Shown here in pieces: positions 46,075-54,236 of a stretch of DNA of 64,000 bases. Each line of letters starts with the position of its first letter. The stretch's first letter is position 1. Under the pieces are notes generated by a model. It searched no databases. It saw only the letters and a list, made by a program, of their open reading frames with translations, and was not told where the DNA came from. Made by a program: the position numbers and the translations under genes. Source of the DNA: Candidatus Endobugula sertula (GTDB taxonomy: Bacteria > Pseudomonadota > Gammaproteobacteria > Pseudomonadales > Cellvibrionaceae); NCBI GenBank assembly GCA_001723645.1, contig MDLC01000002.1, positions 62,001-126,000 of the forward strand, given 5' to 3'.

Positions 46075-47961
46075 CTATTGCGCATCACCTGTCCATTGCC
46101 CAATACGAAAAATCACAAACTCTGCAGGCTTGACTGGAGCAATACCGATAAGGCAAATCATACGGCCATTATCAAGATCGTTTTGTGTCATTGTGGTGCG
46201 GTCGCAACGGACAAAAAAAGCCTCTTCCGGTTTGCGTCCCAAAAGCGCTCCGTCCCGCCATAACACCAGTAAAAAATCTTCAACCATTCGACGTACGTTG
46301 TCCCATAAACGATGACTGTTTGGTTCAAACACAGCCCACTGTGAACTCTTATCTATTGAATGTTCAATAAAATTAAACAAACGACGCACATTGACATACT
46401 TCCATTCCGGATCAGAACTCATGGTACGAGCGCCCCAAACCCGATAACCACGACCGTCAAAAAATCGTAGCGCATTAATGCCTTCAGGGTTAATGACTTC
46501 ATTTCTTGGCGTGTTGATATTGATTTCAAATTGCGTCAAACCGCGAACAACTTCATTAGCCGGTGCCTTATGAACGCCACGATTAATATCATTACGAGCA
46601 TAAATACCGGTTACAAAACCACACGGTGGCATCAATAATTGACGGGGAGGAGTCCCTTGGGAGAAGCGTTCGTTAGGGTCGAATATTTTAATCCAAGGGT
46701 AATACATAGCTGCATATTTGCTATCGAATTGTCCACGAAAATCACGAATTTCATTCAATGAACTGCCAACAGGCCCATCGACAACCGCAATACGATAACG
46801 CATATTCGTCGCATGAGTCACTAGGTACTGTGCCGCAACACGGGATGCTGTGGCATCACCCAAATCACCTGAATCCGGCATAGCGACAATGGAGATATCA
46901 TCGATTTCTGCCAATGCTTCCAAACCAGTCGCTTTAATCAATGGGTCATCAGGGTCTGCTGCACTACCAGCAAAATGCGATGGGCTGGGAAAATCACCAT
47001 CATGCCCTCCTTCCAAGCGGCCATTAACATTACCCTGTAAAGCAACGGCTAATAAGGCAGGTAAGAAGGCGGGAACTGGGTCAGAGGATGTTGTCGGGTC
47101 CCAATTAAAATAAACCGGTGCGTCCTGATCTTCTGGATCATCTTTTTGCAAAATACGCCCAATATAACGTTTTTGACGACTGGATACAGTGAGGTCGGTA
47201 TATTCTTCGATACGTTCAGTCCCTACCGTCACCTTCACTTTCATTTCAACCAGTTGAAGTACATCATCCGTTGTCACAACAACCGTGGCTCCTGTAGAGT
47301 CAATAAAACTCTGACGACCCTCTACATCGACCTCCACTATTAATAGTGTTAAGGGGTTTAATGGATCGTTTCCGTCAGGAACACTAATCGTAGAATCCGT
47401 TGCTGCACCAGCGACCCATTCTACTATTTCCCCCGCTTTGGCGCGCTGTGCCTGAACACCGAATGTATCGTGACTGTAAGCAATATTTTTGCTGCGAACA
47501 ACGGTTGTTTCTACATACACATTACCCAAAGCACCTGGCCACCGCGCAATCCAACTTGCCGTCGTATCACTGACAGGAATATTACGTGATGCCACTCCCC
47601 AAGCAGAAGCACCTGTTCCTGCTCTGGGGACGACGACTCTGGAAACATATAAACGTTTACCTCCATTTTCAAAAAAAGCACGCGCAGAATGAGCAAGATA
47701 AGGCAAACGCTCCTCTCCTGGCGCTGCTGCCCCTACGGCTATTTCATCGAGGCCACCATAAACCCGCTCAAACTCAGTAAAACTAGTAATCAAACGCGGT
47801 TCGCAACTTGAAGGACCTTGAATATGTGCGTCCTGGTAACACACCGGTCCCCAGCGTGTTAATCCCGTAAACCCCGTTGTACTGGTGGGAACTCCTTCAA
47901 TAGATTTGGATCTAAAACTGACTTCTTCGACAAAAACGCCGGGTGCTAAATATTCAGGCAT
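46075..47961 (-). CDS. Contractile sheath protein 1
   Basis: A 628-aa protein beginning MPEYLAPGVFVEEVSFRSKS, then IEGVPTSTTGFTGLTRWGP, the universal start of phage-type and eCIS sheath proteins. The C-terminal domain is complete: HKAPANEVVRGLTQFEININ, GINALRFFDGRGYRVWGART, QWAVFEPNSHRLWDNVRRMV and AFFVRCDRTTM. It is the main contractile sheath subunit by position after the tail terminator. AAGGAG precedes the ATG. The tube 1 gene follows after about 80 bases. Confidence 0.95.
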   Translation of the reverse strand: MPEYLAPGVFVEEVSFRSKSIEGVPTSTTGFTGLTRWGPVCYQDAHIQGPSSCEPRLITSFTEFERVYGGLDEIAVGAAAPGEERLPYLAHSARAFFENGGKRLYVSRVVVPRAGTGASAWGVASRNIPVSDTTASWIARWPGALGNVYVETTVVRSKNIAYSHDTFGVQAQRAKAGEIVEWVAGAATDSTISVPDGNDPLNPLTLLIVEVDVEGRQSFIDSTGATVVVTTDDVLQLVEMKVKVTVGTERIEEYTDLTVSSRQKRYIGRILQKDDPEDQDAPVYFNWDPTTSSDPVPAFLPALLAVALQGNVNGRLEGGHDGDFPSPSHFAGSAADPDDPLIKATGLEALAEIDDISIVAMPDSGDLGDATASRVAAQYLVTHATNMRYRIAVVDGPVGSSLNEIRDFRGQFDSKYAAMYYPWIKIFDPNERFSQGTPPRQLLMPPCGFVTGIYARNDINRGVHKAPANEVVRGLTQFEININTPRNEVINPEGINALRFFDGRGYRVWGARTMSSDPEWKYVNVRRLFNFIEHSIDKSSQWAVFEPNSHRLWDNVRRMVEDFLLVLWRDGALLGRKPEEAFFVRCDRTTMTQNDLDNGRMICLIGIAPVKPAEFVIFRIGQWTGDAQ

Positions 47962-48122
47962 GAGATGTTTCTCCTTTTAAACAGTTCATAAATCAGTTCG
48001 GATACATCAACTGAGGTTGTTGTTAACCCACATGGACATCATTAAAAATTCTCTCTTTCTGTGTTGCTTCCTGACTCTCACAGAAAAATTTTCATTCTTA
48101 TTGATCCCAATACGTGGGTTTA

Positions 48123-48980
48123 TTAGGGCAAAACAAAATTAAAATCTGCTTCATTTCTACCAGTGAGTAAACGACCCACAATAAACTGAACTGTACGAGG
48201 CAGTGCAGTACTATAGTGAGCTGGTAACGACTCACCATTACTCACATTATCTACATCACCCATTGCAGGTAATACTTCTAAAGGTAAGTCCCATAACAAA
48301 TCCTGCTCAGGTAAATGATCAGTCGCCGGAACAGGCGCGACTGTTGGCCCAGAGATTGATACCTCTATATTGATACTCGCATTTAGGTCTACAGCAGGTG
48401 CTGACTCAGAGGGTAAAATCAATAAAAACTCACCACGATCATCTCCACGAGCTTGGGCGATAATCTCATGACTGCCCTCCAGACTCGCATTAATATACGC
48501 CCAGCGCATAGGCAAATGATTGCGTAATACCCTGCCCCTCAATCCAGTCACATGAGATAGTAAGTGATAGCCAGCACCAGGAAACAGAGTGACATTGCGT
48601 CTATGCCCTTCGATATAATCCAACACGTCATCTTCTTCACGTTCGATAACATCTGCCAAGGTGCGTAATGGCACTCTAAGACGTCGCGGAATGAAGTAAC
48701 GATCATAATCATAAATACGAATATCCACTTGCTCACGAATACCCGGATAGTAACTCAGAGAATAACGACCAGCAGCACTACGCATCAAGCCTTTGGGAAT
48801 ACCTCCCGACTGAGTAAATGCGTAATGACGTGAAGGCTTAGGCGTGTGATGTGGAACCTGGTATTCAATTTCGGTCCTGACAGGATAGACCAGTTCGGCT
48901 TCACGTAAATAATCTTCAAATTCAATCCCTAATGCTAATCGACGAGTTTGATAACCATAATTCAGATTTGCGATATTCAC
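48123..48980 (-). CDS. eCIS-associated beta-sandwich protein between tail terminator and sheath
   Basis: A 285-aa protein. It starts at GTG 48980, overlapping the stop of the DUF4255 gene (GTGA). Residues about 25-150 are strand-rich (RSAAGRYSLSYYPGIREQ, DIRIYDYDRYFIPRRLRVPL), and 150-215 (LRGRVLRNHLPMRWAYINAS, RGDDRGEFLLILPS) resemble a carboxypeptidase-regulatory-like or transthyretin-type sandwich. I do not know a specific role. The invariant position next to Pvc16-type terminators suggests a structural part of the particle head end. Confidence 0.65.
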   Translation of the reverse strand: MNIANLNYGYQTRRLALGIEFEDYLREAELVYPVRTEIEYQVPHHTPKPSRHYAFTQSGGIPKGLMRSAAGRYSLSYYPGIREQVDIRIYDYDRYFIPRRLRVPLRTLADVIEREEDDVLDYIEGHRRNVTLFPGAGYHLLSHVTGLRGRVLRNHLPMRWAYINASLEGSHEIIAQARGDDRGEFLLILPSESAPAVDLNASINIEVSISGPTVAPVPATDHLPEQDLLWDLPLEVLPAMGDVDNVSNGESLPAHYSTALPRTVQFIVGRLLTGRNEADFNFVLP

Positions 48981-49573
48981 TCGTCACTCACCTCAGAGGT
49001 TACCCCTGTTACCACAGAAGCTGTACGTGGAACAAGGTCATCACGTTGTCCGTGAAGCACTGTTATGCGCGCAAGGTAAGGGATACTGAGCTTGTAATCC
49101 AAAGGTAAAGAATCAAAAGTTCTCATCACATCTTCTGTGGATAAATCTTCGAGACAAACCTGGATGGACTCTTGTGACGACCATGTGGCAATAGGGTCTA
49201 AAAGAGGTCCAGAAAAAATAGGGGTATCTTCCAAACACTGCATCGCACGGCCAATCATGCGATGTTCATGATCAGCGTTTTCACCCCAAGGAATTAATAA
49301 AAAATGTAAATCCAACGGTAAATGACTATGACTGTCATAAACAGCAGTCGCAGACCAAGCAGCTCGCATCGTTTTATTGTAATCAACACGATATAGGAAT
49401 AAAGATAATGTGGGGGGAGTTAACAATGTAGACGTATCTGGATTCAGGTCCACTGTCCTCAAAACACGAACGGACGTGGTACGACCAGTAATCGGCTGCT
49501 GTTCACGAAAGCTAAATTCTATAAATCGAGCAATACTGCTGCAGACTGCAGCAATACTTGTAAAGTCTGCCAT
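48977..49573 (-). CDS. Tail terminator, DUF4255 (Afp16/Pvc16-like), first eCIS gene
   Basis: A 198-aa protein with the DUF4255 pattern: LTPPTLSLFLYRVDYNKTMR, then LPLDLHFLLIPWGENADHEH and MIGRAMQCLEDTPIFSGPLL. Afp16 and Pvc16 cap the distal end of tube and sheath and set tail completion. It opens the minus-strand eCIS operon after a 357-base gap. AAGGATG lies just upstream of the ATG. Confidence 0.93.
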   Translation of the reverse strand: MADFTSIAAVCSSIARFIEFSFREQQPITGRTTSVRVLRTVDLNPDTSTLLTPPTLSLFLYRVDYNKTMRAAWSATAVYDSHSHLPLDLHFLLIPWGENADHEHRMIGRAMQCLEDTPIFSGPLLDPIATWSSQESIQVCLEDLSTEDVMRTFDSLPLDYKLSIPYLARITVLHGQRDDLVPRTASVVTGVTSEVSDE

Positions 49574-49930
49574 GAATACATCCTTTGAGGGTCAATTCAT
49601 TGCTTTCTAACCACGAAAAATTAAAGCTTTGATTATTATTTACCGTTTAAAACCTTAAAGACACGAGCCGCACCTTTGCAGCTAGCTACAAATAACTCTC
49701 TAAAAATTCAATATTATTACTATTATGTAGCGATAGTATTATTGTTTTATTCTTAATCACAGCAAACACTAGCCATAATGTTAAACACGTCACACATTAA
49801 GATCATTCTCACTCTCTTCTCTCTGAAAAAGTGAAGGGTATGTTGACCAAACGTATTAGCACTCAGGTGATATTTCACCTGACCAAACACCACGTGAATA
49901 CACTATCCCCTCTTACTTTCACTTTGCATA
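49574..49930. other. Intergenic region before the eCIS operon, likely promoter region
   Basis: No coding sequence is seen. It separates the hlyD end (49931) from the first eCIS gene. A perfect hairpin TCAGGTGA-TATT-TCACCTGA lies at 49863-49882, and TGACCAAAC occurs on both sides of it (about 49844 and 49881). The hairpin may terminate the type I operon, although no T run follows, or serve as an operator. AT-rich DNA around 49620-49760 could hold the eCIS promoter; no -35/-10 pair stands out. Confidence 0.4.
49863..49882. promoter_or_regulatory. Hairpin/operator flanked by TGACCAAAC repeats
   Basis: An 8-bp perfect inverted repeat with a 4-base loop, about 50 bases after the hlyD stop and 290 upstream of the eCIS start. 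The direct repeat TGACCAAAC before and after it suggests a protein-binding site as much as a terminator. Confidence 0.4.
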
Positions 49931-50932
49931 CTATTCTTCCCTAAAAGCTTTATAGCCTGCATCAGTTATAGGAGAGAACAAATAACTAAATAAACTCCTA
50001 GAACCAATAATGATAAATGTCTGAGCAGGCATACCTGGGTACAGTTTAATATTTGATTTAAGTTTTTTTATTTCTTCTTCATCAATCTTTATTCTGGCTA
50101 AAAAATATTGTTCGCCCGTTATTTCATCGAACAAACTATCAGCAGAAACGGATAAAACTTGACCATTCAATTTAGAGGCTTTTTTTGCTTTGAAGGCTGT
50201 AAGCTGTACTTTAGCAATCAAACCAGCTTCAACATTGTCAATATCACTGGGGTTTACTCTTGCCTCAATAATTAATCGATCATCTTTTGGAACAACATAC
50301 ATAATTTCACTCGCTGGAGAAATAACTGCACCGATAGTATGGTACTGTAAATCTGTTACGACTCCTGACGTTGGTGATTTTATCGTTGTTCTTTTTAAAA
50401 TATCATTGGTTGATATAAGCTGTTCTGTCAAATCCGATATTTTGACTTCGACCTCTTGAAGCTCTAGTAGCAACTCATCTAGCTTTTCATTTTTAATATT
50501 TTCAATTTCCAGCTCTGTTTCTGCGATGCTTTGAGTCGCTTTGGCAATATTTGCCTTTAATTCCCCTTGTTTGCCTTCACTAGAAGCAATTTTTTTTTCA
50601 ATTTCCAACAGTTTATTACGGGGGGAATTATTACTTTCAACCAGTTTTACAGACATTGCTTTTTGCTTATAAAGAACCTTTAGTTTTTTGCCAATGGCAT
50701 TTTTTTGAGAAGATATACCCTCTATTTCATCTCTTAACCTTGCTATTCTTTTATTTAGAATATTGATTTTATTTTCTTTACTTTTTCGCTTAGTGATAAA
50801 TAGGTTTTTTTGAGTGTCAATAATTTTTTCCACCTCAAAACCTTTATACTGCTGACTTATCTTTGTAAAATCCGGCTCTCTTTTATCTCTACTGGAAGCC
50901 AGTCTTTCTTCTATTGCTAGGTTAGTCATCAA
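49931..50932 (-). CDS. HlyD/PrtE-family membrane fusion protein, C-terminal part (split by in-frame TAA)
   Basis: A 333-codon frame continuing the preceding gene in the same frame after a TAA. It contains the long alpha-hairpin (about 30-190; NKINILNKRIARLRDEIEG, LQEVEVKISDLTEQL) and the second lipoyl half and beta-barrel (SGVVTDLQYHTIGAVI, IEARVNPSDIDNVEAG, LSVSADSLFDEITGEQYF). These are the periplasmic parts that bridge the ABC transporter to TolC. ATG 50929 could allow re-initiation, but the product would lack its membrane anchor. Together with the 97-aa part it makes a normal HlyD of about 430 residues. Confidence 0.88.
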   Translation of the reverse strand: MMTNLAIEERLASSRDKREPDFTKISQQYKGFEVEKIIDTQKNLFITKRKSKENKINILNKRIARLRDEIEGISSQKNAIGKKLKVLYKQKAMSVKLVESNNSPRNKLLEIEKKIASSEGKQGELKANIAKATQSIAETELEIENIKNEKLDELLLELQEVEVKISDLTEQLISTNDILKRTTIKSPTSGVVTDLQYHTIGAVISPASEIMYVVPKDDRLIIEARVNPSDIDNVEAGLIAKVQLTAFKAKKASKLNGQVLSVSADSLFDEITGEQYFLARIKIDEEEIKKLKSNIKLYPGMPAQTFIIIGSRSLFSYLFSPITDAGYKAFREE

Positions 50933-51226
50933 TTATTTTTTAAGAATTTCGTTTTGGGAGTTTATTTGGACATCTCTCAGTATGACCAAAGGCTGATCCG
51001 TAACCACTGGCTGGCCTTCCTGCACCAGAATTTCCTCCACAATACCACCTTCCAGATGTGAAATCGTTTTACGATTAAAATCCAATACCACCTTGCCATT
51101 GGCAATTGATGCTGCGTTGATAGGGGCTATCACTCCCCATATCAAAAAAACAGATAAAAATAGCCCTGAGACTATCAAGCCAAATTGAATCGTATTACCA
51201 GCAATGTTTTCGGAATCAGCTTTCAT
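50933..51226 (-). CDS. HlyD/PrtE-family membrane fusion protein, N-terminal part (split by in-frame TAA)
   Basis: 97 residues: cytoplasmic start, membrane anchor (about 16-37, GLIVSGLFLSVFLIWGVIAP) and the first lipoyl half (KTISHLEGGIVEEILVQEGQ, then DQPLVILRDVQ), ending EILKK followed by TAA (50935-50933). The next codons TTG ATG continue in the same frame into the hairpin. A single nonsense change, or tolerated readthrough, explains the split. It lies 50 bases after the ABC transporter gene. Confidence 0.88.
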   Translation of the reverse strand: MKADSENIAGNTIQFGLIVSGLFLSVFLIWGVIAPINAASIANGKVVLDFNRKTISHLEGGIVEEILVQEGQPVVTDQPLVILRDVQINSQNEILKK

Positions 51227-51276
51227 TCAAACTCTTAATTTATGAGGATTAAAACTATTTATACGGCAAGCCTATG

Positions 51277-52983
51277 TTAATCTTTGACACTACCTCTTTT
51301 TACAACCCTTCCTTTTGGTGCCAATGCTTGCATGACTTTTTTCGCTCCATCAAATAGTTTTACCTCACCCCCCTCTAATAATAATATCTTATCAACATAG
51401 CCAAGAATAACCGGCTTATGTGATATTAATATCGTGGTGATGTTATTCACTTTGGCATTTTGCAAGGTTTTTATCAGACTATTTTCACCGTTTGTATCAA
51501 GGTTGGAGTTTGGTTCATCTAAAACGACCAGTTTTGGGTTACCATAAAAGGCTCTTGCAAGCGCTACCCTCTGCCTTTGCCCTGCTGATAATGAAACGGC
51601 GTTGGTTTCATAACCATCAACAAGATTGAGTATCAGTTCATGAACATTAGCAAATTTGGCCGCATGAATAATATCTTCATCGTTTGCTTGTTTATCCATT
51701 CTGGCAATATTGTCTTTAATATTGGTATCAAACAGCTCGACATCCTGTGGTAGATAACCGATATATTGACCCAGCACTTGACTATCCTGATGATCAATCT
51801 CAGCACCATCAATTCTGATATTACCTTTATTTTTAGATAAAACACCTGTAATCAGTCTAGCGAGGGTGGTTTTTCCACTACCAGAATCTCCGATAATGCC
51901 TATTATTTCTCCCGCCTCGATATCAAGGCTTACATCCTTAATGAGTATATGATCACGATTGGGTAATTTATAAATAATATTTTGTAACTGTAATTGACCT
52001 TTTGGGGTAGGTAATTTTATTTTTTTGTCTTGTGTTTGCTCATAATTTGCCAAAGACTTGATTAACCGTTGGTAGGACTGTTTGCCATTAATTAATGATT
52101 TATAAATAGACACTGCGGCATCAAAGGGAGCTAAGGCTTTTCCGGATAAAATAGATGTGGCAATAATGCCACCCGCAGACATGGCTGATTTAATCACCAA
52201 AACAGCACCAATCGCCATGGTAGACATTTGAATCAACAACCTGATCGATTTGGTGGTTGATGCTATAGTGCCACTTCGCAATTGAACAATGGTACTTTTT
52301 TCAATCAACTCCTGATTAATCTCTTGCCAACTTTTAGTAATATTTTCCTTCATCCCCATCGCTTTGATGACTTCCGTATTTCTTGCCACAGAGTCGACCT
52401 TATTCATTGACAGCACATTGAGTTGATTCACTTTTTCAGAATATTTTTTGGTAAGCCTTTCATTTAACAGCGCAAAAATCAGCAATACAATGGCTCCCGC
52501 AACCACTATCAGACCCAGTATCCAATGGATAAAGAAAATAACCATAAAATAGACAATAGCCCAAGGAGCATCGAATAAATGAATGAGGCTTTGTGATGTA
52601 ATAAAGGATTTAATCGTGGATAAATCCCTTAAATTTTGGCTTCCCTTAGTTTGAGAGTCAAAATCTATTGAAGATTCCAACAACAACCCTGACAGTTTCA
52701 CATCCAGCCAGTTAGCAATATGAGTGAATACACGCAACCGTACGGTTTGCAAAATAGCCAATATGATATAAACGATCATCATAAGAATGGACAACATAAG
52801 CAATGTTTCCATACTGCCACTGGATAACACCCGATCAAGTATTTGCAAACTATATATCGAAGTAGACAGCATGAGCACATTGATCAAAAAAGAAAACAAC
52901 AAATTGTAAATAAACGCTTTTTTACACAGTAATAAGTGCTCTTTTAAGAGACTATCATCCGGCTCTCCCTGCTGTTGTTTCAT
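51277..52983 (-). CDS. Type I secretion ABC transporter/permease, PrtD family
   Basis: A 568-aa fused permease-ATPase. Membrane helices lie at about 28-50, 63-82, 145-170, 240-265 and nearby. ATPase motifs: Walker A GIIGDSGSGKTTLARL (about 360), Q-loop YLPQDVELFD, signature LSAGQRQRVALARAF (about 468), Walker B LVVLDEPNSNLD (about 487) and the H-loop ISHKP. PrtD-type transporters lack the C39 peptidase domain and export RTX proteins by a C-terminal signal. The start overlaps the TolC-like gene stop (ATGA). Confidence 0.95.
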   Translation of the reverse strand: MKQQQGEPDDSLLKEHLLLCKKAFIYNLLFSFLINVLMLSTSIYSLQILDRVLSSGSMETLLMLSILMMIVYIILAILQTVRLRVFTHIANWLDVKLSGLLLESSIDFDSQTKGSQNLRDLSTIKSFITSQSLIHLFDAPWAIVYFMVIFFIHWILGLIVVAGAIVLLIFALLNERLTKKYSEKVNQLNVLSMNKVDSVARNTEVIKAMGMKENITKSWQEINQELIEKSTIVQLRSGTIASTTKSIRLLIQMSTMAIGAVLVIKSAMSAGGIIATSILSGKALAPFDAAVSIYKSLINGKQSYQRLIKSLANYEQTQDKKIKLPTPKGQLQLQNIIYKLPNRDHILIKDVSLDIEAGEIIGIIGDSGSGKTTLARLITGVLSKNKGNIRIDGAEIDHQDSQVLGQYIGYLPQDVELFDTNIKDNIARMDKQANDEDIIHAAKFANVHELILNLVDGYETNAVSLSAGQRQRVALARAFYGNPKLVVLDEPNSNLDTNGENSLIKTLQNAKVNNITTILISHKPVILGYVDKILLLEGGEVKLFDGAKKVMQALAPKGRVVKRGSVKD

Positions 52984-54227
52984 AATCGTAATGTACCTGA
53001 CAAGACCAAGAGTTTATAGTAATTCAATAAATAGCTTGTATAATTTTCTATATCTTTTCCCCTTGAGTTATTTAATTCCACTTTGGCACTTAACCAATCA
53101 ACAACATCCCCATCACCAGCAGCTATCTGTTGTTGTAGCTGGGCAATTCTGTCTTGATTGAGACTGATAAGGTGTTGACTATGATTGATGAAGTCTTGAT
53201 AAAAAAAATACGCTTTATAGACTTTCAAAATTTTTTTTATTAACGTCTTTTTATTCGCTTCATATTCTTTTTTTGCAAACTCCAATTCTCGCCTTGACTC
53301 ACGCAACCTGGCATATTCAGAGATTTTTTGGAAGAGAGGCACCGTAATATTAATATAGACTGATCGGGTTCTAAGATCACTATCATCAAGATAGGTGACA
53401 TTATCCTGATCCTGAATTTGAGCCACAAGATCAACCTTGGGTGAAAACTCCCCCTTTGCCTGATTCAATACAGCTTTAGCCGCATCAATTTTAAAGGCAT
53501 ATTGCTTGAGCAGCGGACTGTTCGAAAGAACAGTCTGTTTGACCACCTCCAAATCATTTAATCCATTCGGCTCTTCAGTCGCTATTTCCAGGCTATCATC
53601 AAGTCTATCGAAGACTTGACTGTAATCTTCCTCTACAGCGGCCAGCTCTTCTGATAGATAACGCGCAAGTGTTGTTTGATACACCGTCACCTTACCACCA
53701 TCTTCCACACCCACTTCATTTCTTTGTTTAATGAGCGCTAATAGTTCTTTGCCATGTTCCACATTATTTTTTTTAAGCGATAAAATCTCTCGTGCTTTAT
53801 AAAGATTGAGATAAGCAATAATGCCCTTGATTAAAATATCATTTTTCTTATTCTCATAATATTGCTCTGCCGATTGAATGGTACTATTAATTTCTTTGGC
53901 TTTATTGTAGCCTTTAAAGCCATTAAATATCGGCTGAGTAAAATCAAGTTGATTAATATGTCTATCATTAATCTCATCCAGATCACCTCTATCCAAATCA
54001 AGTGCATCATTCTGCTGCCGACCTCGTTGCATAGAGAATTTAATTTCTGGTAAAAATTCGACATAGATTTTCCCTTTCTTGGCTTTTTCCTTTTCAAACC
54101 GAGCTTGTTCCAGTGCTAAGTCTTTATTATGCGATAAAGCATACAGAAGTGATTCCTCAATGGTAGTGGCGCAAGCAAAGCTCGCCACCACCACTAAAGG
54201 GAGTGATAAACAGATTGTTTTGTACAT
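52980..54227 (-). CDS. TolC-family outer membrane protein of the type I system
   Basis: A 415-aa protein with a signal peptide (residues 1-20, cleavage after ACA) and two OEP repeats: IKFSMQRGRQQNDALDLD, IFNGFKGYNKAKEI in the first half; FSPKVDLVAQIQDQDN, VPLFQKISEYARLRES in the second. It would form the outer-membrane channel for the RTX substrate. It begins ten bases after the RTX stop, in the order substrate, TolC, ABC, HlyD. Confidence 0.93.
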   Translation of the reverse strand: MYKTICLSLPLVVVASFACATTIEESLLYALSHNKDLALEQARFEKEKAKKGKIYVEFLPEIKFSMQRGRQQNDALDLDRGDLDEINDRHINQLDFTQPIFNGFKGYNKAKEINSTIQSAEQYYENKKNDILIKGIIAYLNLYKAREILSLKKNNVEHGKELLALIKQRNEVGVEDGGKVTVYQTTLARYLSEELAAVEEDYSQVFDRLDDSLEIATEEPNGLNDLEVVKQTVLSNSPLLKQYAFKIDAAKAVLNQAKGEFSPKVDLVAQIQDQDNVTYLDDSDLRTRSVYINITVPLFQKISEYARLRESRRELEFAKKEYEANKKTLIKKILKVYKAYFFYQDFINHSQHLISLNQDRIAQLQQQIAAGDGDVVDWLSAKVELNNSRGKDIENYTSYLLNYYKLLVLSGTLRL

Positions 54228-54236
54228 CGTTTACAA

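Noticed and set aside
48058-48090. TTCTGTG/CACAGAA hairpin between the 285-aa gene and sheath 1
   Set aside because: The loop is long and the stem is weak; a terminator inside this operon is unlikely without further support.
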